From Plastoroseomonas hellenica (GTDB taxonomy: Bacteria > Pseudomonadota > Alphaproteobacteria > Acetobacterales > Acetobacteraceae): a DNA stretch of 64,000 bases. The translations under genes were made by a program, and so were the position numbers. The notes under the pieces are model-generated. The model was not told the DNA's origin and made no database searches. It saw nothing but the letters and a program-made list of their open reading frames with translations. The DNA is taken from the NCBI RefSeq assembly GCF_018129085.1, contig NZ_JAAGBB010000007.1, positions 1 to 64,000 on the forward strand. Reading direction: 5' to 3'. How positions within the stretch are numbered: the first letter of the stretch is position 1; the number at the start of each line of letters is the position of its first letter. Shown piece after piece: positions 59,830-64,000 of the stretch.

Positions 59830-61116
59830 ATGCCCGATGCCGCCCTGCTCGCCCGTCTCTCCACCGCGGTCGACGCGAACTTCGAAAAACACGTCGCCTT
59901 CCTCCAGGACCTCGTGCGTTTCCCCTCGCTCCGCGGGCAGGAAGCGCCGCTGCAGGACTGGATGGCGCGCGAATTCGCTGGCCGCGGCTATGCGGTGGAC
60001 CGCTATACCCTCGCCGATGTGCCGCTTCCCGCGCATGAGAAGGGCGCGCCGATGGTCGATGTCGACCCGGCCGGTTCAGTGCAGGTCGTCGCCACCCATC
60101 GCGCGCCGAACCCGACCGGCCGCAGCCTGATCCTGCAGGGCCATATCGACGTGGTGCCGGAAGGGCCGGCCGACATGTGGACCTATCCGCCCTATGCCGC
60201 GACGATCCGTGACGGCTGGCTCTATGGGCGCGGCGCCAACGACATGAAGGCCGGCGTCTCCTCCATGGTCTTCGCGATGGACGCGTTGCGCAGTGCCGGC
60301 CTCGCGCCGGCCGCCGACGTCTACCTGCAGACCGTCACCGAGGAGGAGAGCACCGGCAATGGCGCGCTTTCCACCCTGCTGCGCGGCTACCGCGCCGAGG
60401 CCTGCCTGATCCCGGAGCCGACCGGGCACACCCTGACCCGCGCCCATACCGGCACCATCTGGTTCCGCCTGCGCGTGCGCGGCGTGCCGGTGCATGTCGC
60501 GGTGGCGCAGAGCGGCTCCAACGCCATCATGTCCGCCTATGTGTTGATCAACGCGCTGATCGAGCACACCAAGGCGGTGAACCGGGACGCGGCGTCCGAC
60601 CCGCTCTATGCGGCGATCAAGGATCCGATCAAGTTCAACCCCGGCATCATCCGCGGCGGCGATTGGGCCAGCAGCACGCCATCCTGGTGCGAGGTCGATT
60701 GCCGCATCGGCCTGTTGCCCTCGACCTCGGTCGCCGATGCGATGGCGGGTGTGGAGCGCACGGTGAAGGCGGCGGCAGGGGCCGACAATTTCCTCGCCAA
60801 CAACCCGCCCGAGATCGTCTGGCACGGCTTCCAGGCCGATGGTTTCGTGCTGGAGGAAGGGACGGAGGCGGAGGCGGTGCTGCGTGCCGCCCACCAGACC
60901 GTGCATGGCGCGCCGATGGGGGAGCGCCGCAGCACGGCGGTGAACGACACCCGCTACTATGGCCGCTACTTCGCGACCCCGGCGCTTTGCTACGGCCCGA
61001 AGGGGGAGGGCAATCACGGCTTCGACGAACGCACCTCGATCGAGGATCTGCGCCGCTGCACCCTGACGATCGCGAGCTTCATCGCCGATTGGTGCGGCGT
61101 GGTGGAGCGCGGCTGA
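59830..61116 (+). CDS. M20 family metallopeptidase/deacylase (ArgE/DapE-like)
   Basis: A 428-residue cytoplasmic hydrolase with two-metal site motifs: LILQGHIDVVPEG (His/Asp ligands), YGRGANDMKAGVSSMVFAMD (bridging Asp), TVTEEESTGNGALST (catalytic Glu pair) and a GNHGFDERTSIED end with the last His. An internal dimerisation domain lies at about 210-320. The family removes acyl or amino-acid groups; the substrate is not defined. ATG 59830 follows GGAAGG. A hairpin lies after the stop. Confidence 0.9.
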   Translation: MPDAALLARLSTAVDANFEKHVAFLQDLVRFPSLRGQEAPLQDWMAREFAGRGYAVDRYTLADVPLPAHEKGAPMVDVDPAGSVQVVATHRAPNPTGRSLILQGHIDVVPEGPADMWTYPPYAATIRDGWLYGRGANDMKAGVSSMVFAMDALRSAGLAPAADVYLQTVTEEESTGNGALSTLLRGYRAEACLIPEPTGHTLTRAHTGTIWFRLRVRGVPVHVAVAQSGSNAIMSAYVLINALIEHTKAVNRDAASDPLYAAIKDPIKFNPGIIRGGDWASSTPSWCEVDCRIGLLPSTSVADAMAGVERTVKAAAGADNFLANNPPEIVWHGFQADGFVLEEGTEAEAVLRAAHQTVHGAPMGERRSTAVNDTRYYGRYFATPALCYGPKGEGNHGFDERTSIEDLRRCTLTIASFIADWCGVVERG

Positions 61117-61126
61117 ATCGCGAGAT

Positions 61127-61151
61127 CCCGGGAGGATACTTCCCTCCCGGG
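61127..61151. terminator. Hairpin between convergent M20 and MFS genes
   Basis: Nine-base arms CCCGGGAGG/CCTCCCGGG with a seven-base loop lie between two convergent stops. No T-run follows on the plus strand, so termination efficiency is uncertain. Confidence 0.5.
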
Positions 61152-61158
61152 GCGATTC

Positions 61159-62400
61159 TCAGCCGGAGGCATCCTCGTCGCGCTCCGCCCGGCGCGCGGT
61201 GACCCAGCCGGCCAGGGCAGCGGCCAGCAGGACGCCGGCGGCGATGAACAGCGCCGCCCCGGGATGCGGGAAGATCGCGGCATCACCGACCGAGATGGAA
61301 TAGATCCAGCCGAAGAACAGCGGCGACGCCACGCCCGCGACGGACGCCACGCTCATGTTGGCGCCCTGGAGCTGGCCCTGCTCGCTCGACGAGACGCGGC
61401 GTGTCATGAGCGATTGCAGGGTCGGCATGGCGAGGCCCCAGAGAGCGTTGGGGAGCATCGCGAGCGTGAACATCAGCCCATCGACGGCAGCACCCATCAG
61501 GGCGATGCCGAGCGCGCCGGCGAAGAGGCCGAAGATCATCACGCCCCGGTCACCGAAGCGCTTCACAGCCGGCCCGACCACGACGCCCTGGACGATCATG
61601 TCGAGGGTGCCGACCAGGGCCAGCAGGATGCCGACCTGCCACGGCCCCCAGCCGAAGCGGTAGCCGGCATAGAGCACGAAGACGGCCGAGAACACGTGGT
61701 GGGCGAAGTGGAGCAGGAAGTTGACAGCGGCAAGACCCGTGAGCTCCTGGTGCCGGCGCAGCAGGGCCATAGCGCCGAAGGGATTGGCGCGGTGCCAGCG
61801 GAACGCCATCCGGTGCTCTGGCGCGAGCGATTCCGGCAGGATCAGCCAGCCATAGAGGAAGGCGATGCCGCTCATCGCCGCCGCCGCCCAGAAAGGCGCG
61901 CGCGGATCGATCGTCCCGACCAGGCCGCCGATGACGGGCCCCAGCACGAAGCCACCGGAGAAGGCCGCTCCGATCAGGCCGTAGCCCCGCGCCCGCTGCT
62001 CCGGCGGGGTGATGTCGGCCATATAGGCATAGACGACGGTGAAGCTGGCGGAGGTCAGGCCGCCCAGGATGCGTCCGACCGCGAGCCACCAGAGGTTCGG
62101 CGCCACCGCCATCAGCACCCAGTCGACGGCAAGGCCCGCGGTCGAGAGCAGGATGACGGGCCGGCGCCCGTAGCGGTCCGACAACGACCCGATCACCGGC
62201 GACGCGACGAACTGCATCAGCGCCCAGATCGCCACGAAGATGCCGTTCCACCAGCCCGCATCCGCGTTGGATCCGACGAAGCCTTCGATCAGGGCCGGCA
62301 GCACGGGGATGATGATCCCCATGGCCAGGATGTCGAGCGCGGCGGTCACGACGATGAAGGCGATGGCCGCCTTGCGATGGGACGGGGAGAGGGAGGACAT
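61159..62400 (-). CDS. TetA-type MFS transporter
   Basis: A 413-residue, twelve-helix exporter. It matches the TCR/TetA subfamily: ALDILAMGIIIPVLPALIEGF, ASPVIGSLSDRYGRRPVILLSTAGL (motif A), GRILGGLTSASFTVVYAYMADITPPEQRARGYGLIGAAFSGGFVLGPVIGGL-like central region, and LPNALWGLAMPTLQSLMTRRVSSSEQGQLQGANMS in the second half. TetA relatives often act on compounds other than tetracycline; resistance is not implied. Confidence 0.9.
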   Translation of the reverse strand: MSSLSPSHRKAAIAFIVVTAALDILAMGIIIPVLPALIEGFVGSNADAGWWNGIFVAIWALMQFVASPVIGSLSDRYGRRPVILLSTAGLAVDWVLMAVAPNLWWLAVGRILGGLTSASFTVVYAYMADITPPEQRARGYGLIGAAFSGGFVLGPVIGGLVGTIDPRAPFWAAAAMSGIAFLYGWLILPESLAPEHRMAFRWHRANPFGAMALLRRHQELTGLAAVNFLLHFAHHVFSAVFVLYAGYRFGWGPWQVGILLALVGTLDMIVQGVVVGPAVKRFGDRGVMIFGLFAGALGIALMGAAVDGLMFTLAMLPNALWGLAMPTLQSLMTRRVSSSEQGQLQGANMSVASVAGVASPLFFGWIYSISVGDAAIFPHPGAALFIAAGVLLAAALAGWVTARRAERDEDASG

Positions 62401-62515
62401 GCGTCGCGGCGGCTGCAGGGAGGCGCAGCCTTAGACGAAGGAGGGCACCGCCGGAACCGGCCCGCCCCGGCCGCCACCGCAACGTGAAGCGGCGCCCCGA
62501 TCAAGGGCGCGGATC

Positions 62516-63481
62516 TCAATCCGGACCGGGCAGTGCCAGATAGGCGATGCGCTTGGCTTCGCGCCGCCCGCGCGTCACGGTGTCCAGCACCAGGCCGCAG
62601 ACCAGCGACAGGAAGCCCGCCAGCACCAGCACCGCGGAAAGCACCGCGGTCGGCAGGCGCGGCACCAGGCCGGTGCGCAGATATTCATCGAGCACCGGCA
62701 GGAACAGGATGATGCCGAGGGCACCGAGCAGCACCGCCGTGATGCCGAAGAAGGCGAAGGGTCGTTCCCGCTGCACGAGGAAGACGATGGTGCGCAGGAT
62801 GCGCCAGCCGTCGCGGAAGGTGCTCAGCTTCGAGACGGAGCCTGGCGGCCGGTCACGATAGGCGGTCTTCAACTCACCGACCGGCAGGCGCAGCTCCAGC
62901 GCATGGACGGTGAATTCCGTCTCCGTCTCGAAGCCATGCGCCAGGGCGGGGAAACTCTTCACGAAGCGGCGCGAGAAGGCGCGGTAGCCGGAGAGCATGT
63001 CGGTGATGCGGTCGCCGAAGATCAGCCGCACCATGCCAGTGAGCATCAGGTTGCCGAGGCGATGCCCGGGGCGATAGGCGGCCTCGATCTCGGTGACGCG
63101 GATGCCGGTCACCATGTCCAGCCGCTCCTCCCGCAGCAGCCGCACCATCGCGGGGGCGGCGGCGGCGTCATAGGTGTCGTCGCCGTCGACCAGGACGTAG
63201 ATATCGGCTTCGATGTCGGCGAACATCCGGCGGACGACATTGCCCTTGCCCTGCAGGCTTTCGCCGCGGACCACGGCGCCGGCGGCAGCGGCGGCATCCC
63301 GCGTGCCGTCCCTGGAGTTGTTGTCATAGACATAGATGGTCGCGTCCGGCAGCGCCGCGCGGAAGCCGGCGACGACGCGGGGGATCGCCACCGCCTCGTT
63401 GTAGCAGGGGATCAGCACCGCCACGCGCGGTGCTGTGCCGTGCGGGGGCGCGGGGCTGGCTGCGGCATCCTTGTGGGGCAT
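62516..63481 (-). CDS. GT2 glycosyltransferase with C-terminal membrane helices
   Basis: A 321-residue protein. The GT-A domain has VAVLIPCYNEAVAIPRVV, YVYDNNSRDGTRD and the metal-binding VLVDGDDTYD, with a DMLSGYRAFSRRFVKSFP acceptor region. Two C-terminal membrane helices (FFGITAVLLGALGIILFLPVL and VLSAVLVLAGFLSLVCGLVL) anchor it. This plan suits polyprenyl-phosphate sugar synthesis, and the neighbouring GtrA-like protein could move the lipid-linked sugar. The GtrA-like gene is 45 bases upstream. Confidence 0.88.
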   Translation of the reverse strand: MPHKDAAASPAPPHGTAPRVAVLIPCYNEAVAIPRVVAGFRAALPDATIYVYDNNSRDGTRDAAAAAGAVVRGESLQGKGNVVRRMFADIEADIYVLVDGDDTYDAAAAPAMVRLLREERLDMVTGIRVTEIEAAYRPGHRLGNLMLTGMVRLIFGDRITDMLSGYRAFSRRFVKSFPALAHGFETETEFTVHALELRLPVGELKTAYRDRPPGSVSKLSTFRDGWRILRTIVFLVQRERPFAFFGITAVLLGALGIILFLPVLDEYLRTGLVPRLPTAVLSAVLVLAGFLSLVCGLVLDTVTRGRREAKRIAYLALPGPD

Positions 63482-63526
63482 CGGCGTTCCTCTACCGGCC
63501 AGGGAAGCCCGAGGACGATGGCAGCA

Positions 63527-63964
63527 TCAAGACGCCGGTTCCGCGTCGGGCCGGAAGACCAGGCGGCGGGAGAGCAGGAAGTTGCTGGTCATGCCCGCGA
63601 GTGCGCCGGCGAAGACGCCGATGACCGGATGCGCCGCCACCAGCGGCACGAAAGCGACCAGCACCGCATAGGTACCGTAATTCAGCGCGAAGCCCAGCAG
63701 GTTGAGCACCAGGAAGGCCAGCCACTGCCGATGCGCCGGCGCGGCACCGCGCCGGTGGCGGAAGGTCCAGACCCGGTTCAGCAGGAAAGTCGTGGTCGCG
63801 GCGGCCAGGTAGCTCGGCACCCGGCCGAGATAGGGCCCGGCGCCGAGCGCCAGCGCCGCATAGAGCACCACTGTATCCACCGCGAAGCCGGCCAGGCCGA
63901 CCACGCCGAAGCGCAGGAATTCCGGGGCCAAGCGGACCAGGGTCGCAATCATCGGGCCGTGCAT
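63527..63964 (-). CDS. GtrA-family small membrane protein
   Basis: A 145-residue protein with four membrane helices and the GtrA pattern: FLRFGVVGLAGFAVDTVVLYAAL, ATTTFLLNRVWTFRHRR, LLGFALNYGTYAVLV and GALAGMTSNFLLSRRLVF. GtrA proteins are proposed to flip undecaprenyl-phosphate sugars made by a partner GT2 enzyme, encoded next. ATG 63964 or 63952; neither has a clear ribosome-binding site. Confidence 0.9.
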   Translation of the reverse strand: MHGPMIATLVRLAPEFLRFGVVGLAGFAVDTVVLYAALALGAGPYLGRVPSYLAAATTTFLLNRVWTFRHRRGAAPAHRQWLAFLVLNLLGFALNYGTYAVLVAFVPLVAAHPVIGVFAGALAGMTSNFLLSRRLVFRPDAEPAS

Positions 63965-64000
63965 AGCGTGATTCGATGCCGTTTGATACGCGCCTGGCCA

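Noticed and set aside
61159-62400. Tetracycline resistance gene
   Set aside because: The sequence fits the TetA/TCR subfamily broadly, but such relatives commonly have other substrates and there is no TetR gene beside it.

Overview
The window is about 70% GC, densely packed and chromosomal. It suggests an alphaproteobacterium of the Rhodospirillales, most likely Acetobacteraceae near Roseomonas. The markers are GapR, the DUF1013/TrcR cell-cycle protein, COQ9, a three-part PntAA/AB/B transhydrogenase, DUF1192, paired YdcH-like proteins, and several Bug/TRAP/ABC solute-binding proteins. The genus is an inference. No tRNA, rRNA, CRISPR array, insertion sequence or prophage was seen.

Layout. 1-9500: a truncated Bug-type receptor, a TPR lipoprotein-like secreted protein, Ada, a small membrane protein, a pyruvate kinase with an in-frame YdaS/Cro-like HTH at its N-terminus, glycerate 2-kinase, DUF1244, GapR and a PAS-GGDEF-EAL protein. 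9500-25000: a rearranged family III CoA-transferase, an acyl-CoA ligase, PepF coupled to a UbiB-like kinase, pntAA-AB-B, AqpZ, RutB, a GGDEF protein with an eroded EAL domain, S21, peptide deformylase and COQ9. 25000-34500: two OmpA paralogues, purEK, two divergent YdcH-like genes, TrcR, DUF1192, a small heat-shock protein with a ROSE-like leader, a Bug receptor, an LLM flavoprotein and L31. 34500-47000: a branched-chain amino acid (HAAT) ABC operon, PdxY, an MFS/YeiH pair, a TAXI-TRAP system and an AapJ-like receptor. 47000-54300: a czcCBA-like metal efflux operon headed by three small exported proteins. 54300-64000: hydrolases, an ArsC/YffB protein, an ECF42-type sigma factor with its DGPF partner, a peptide-binding protein with an M20 peptidase, a TetA-like exporter, and a GT2/GtrA pair.

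The most unusual content lies between genes. One multi-hairpin element occurs five times (1521-1676, 11094-11246, 29375-29501, 33931-34090, 59691-59767). It always starts just after a stop codon, lies between two genes transcribed the same way, and points in their direction. Its first hairpin changes sequence from copy to copy but keeps its pairing. A second, unrelated two-hairpin palindrome occurs at 25084-25181, 37808-37910 and 7065-7115, also with compensatory changes; the last copy supplies the final codons of a c-di-GMP enzyme. With the HTH-pyruvate kinase fusion and its operator-like palindrome, these are the best candidates for undescribed biology.

Functional links: glycerate kinase and pyruvate kinase are consecutive in the glycerate-to-pyruvate route; pntAA-AB-B forms one NADPH-generating complex; the DGPF protein and ECF42 sigma factor are translationally coupled; and the czc block combines periplasmic metal-binding proteins with a full RND efflux pump.
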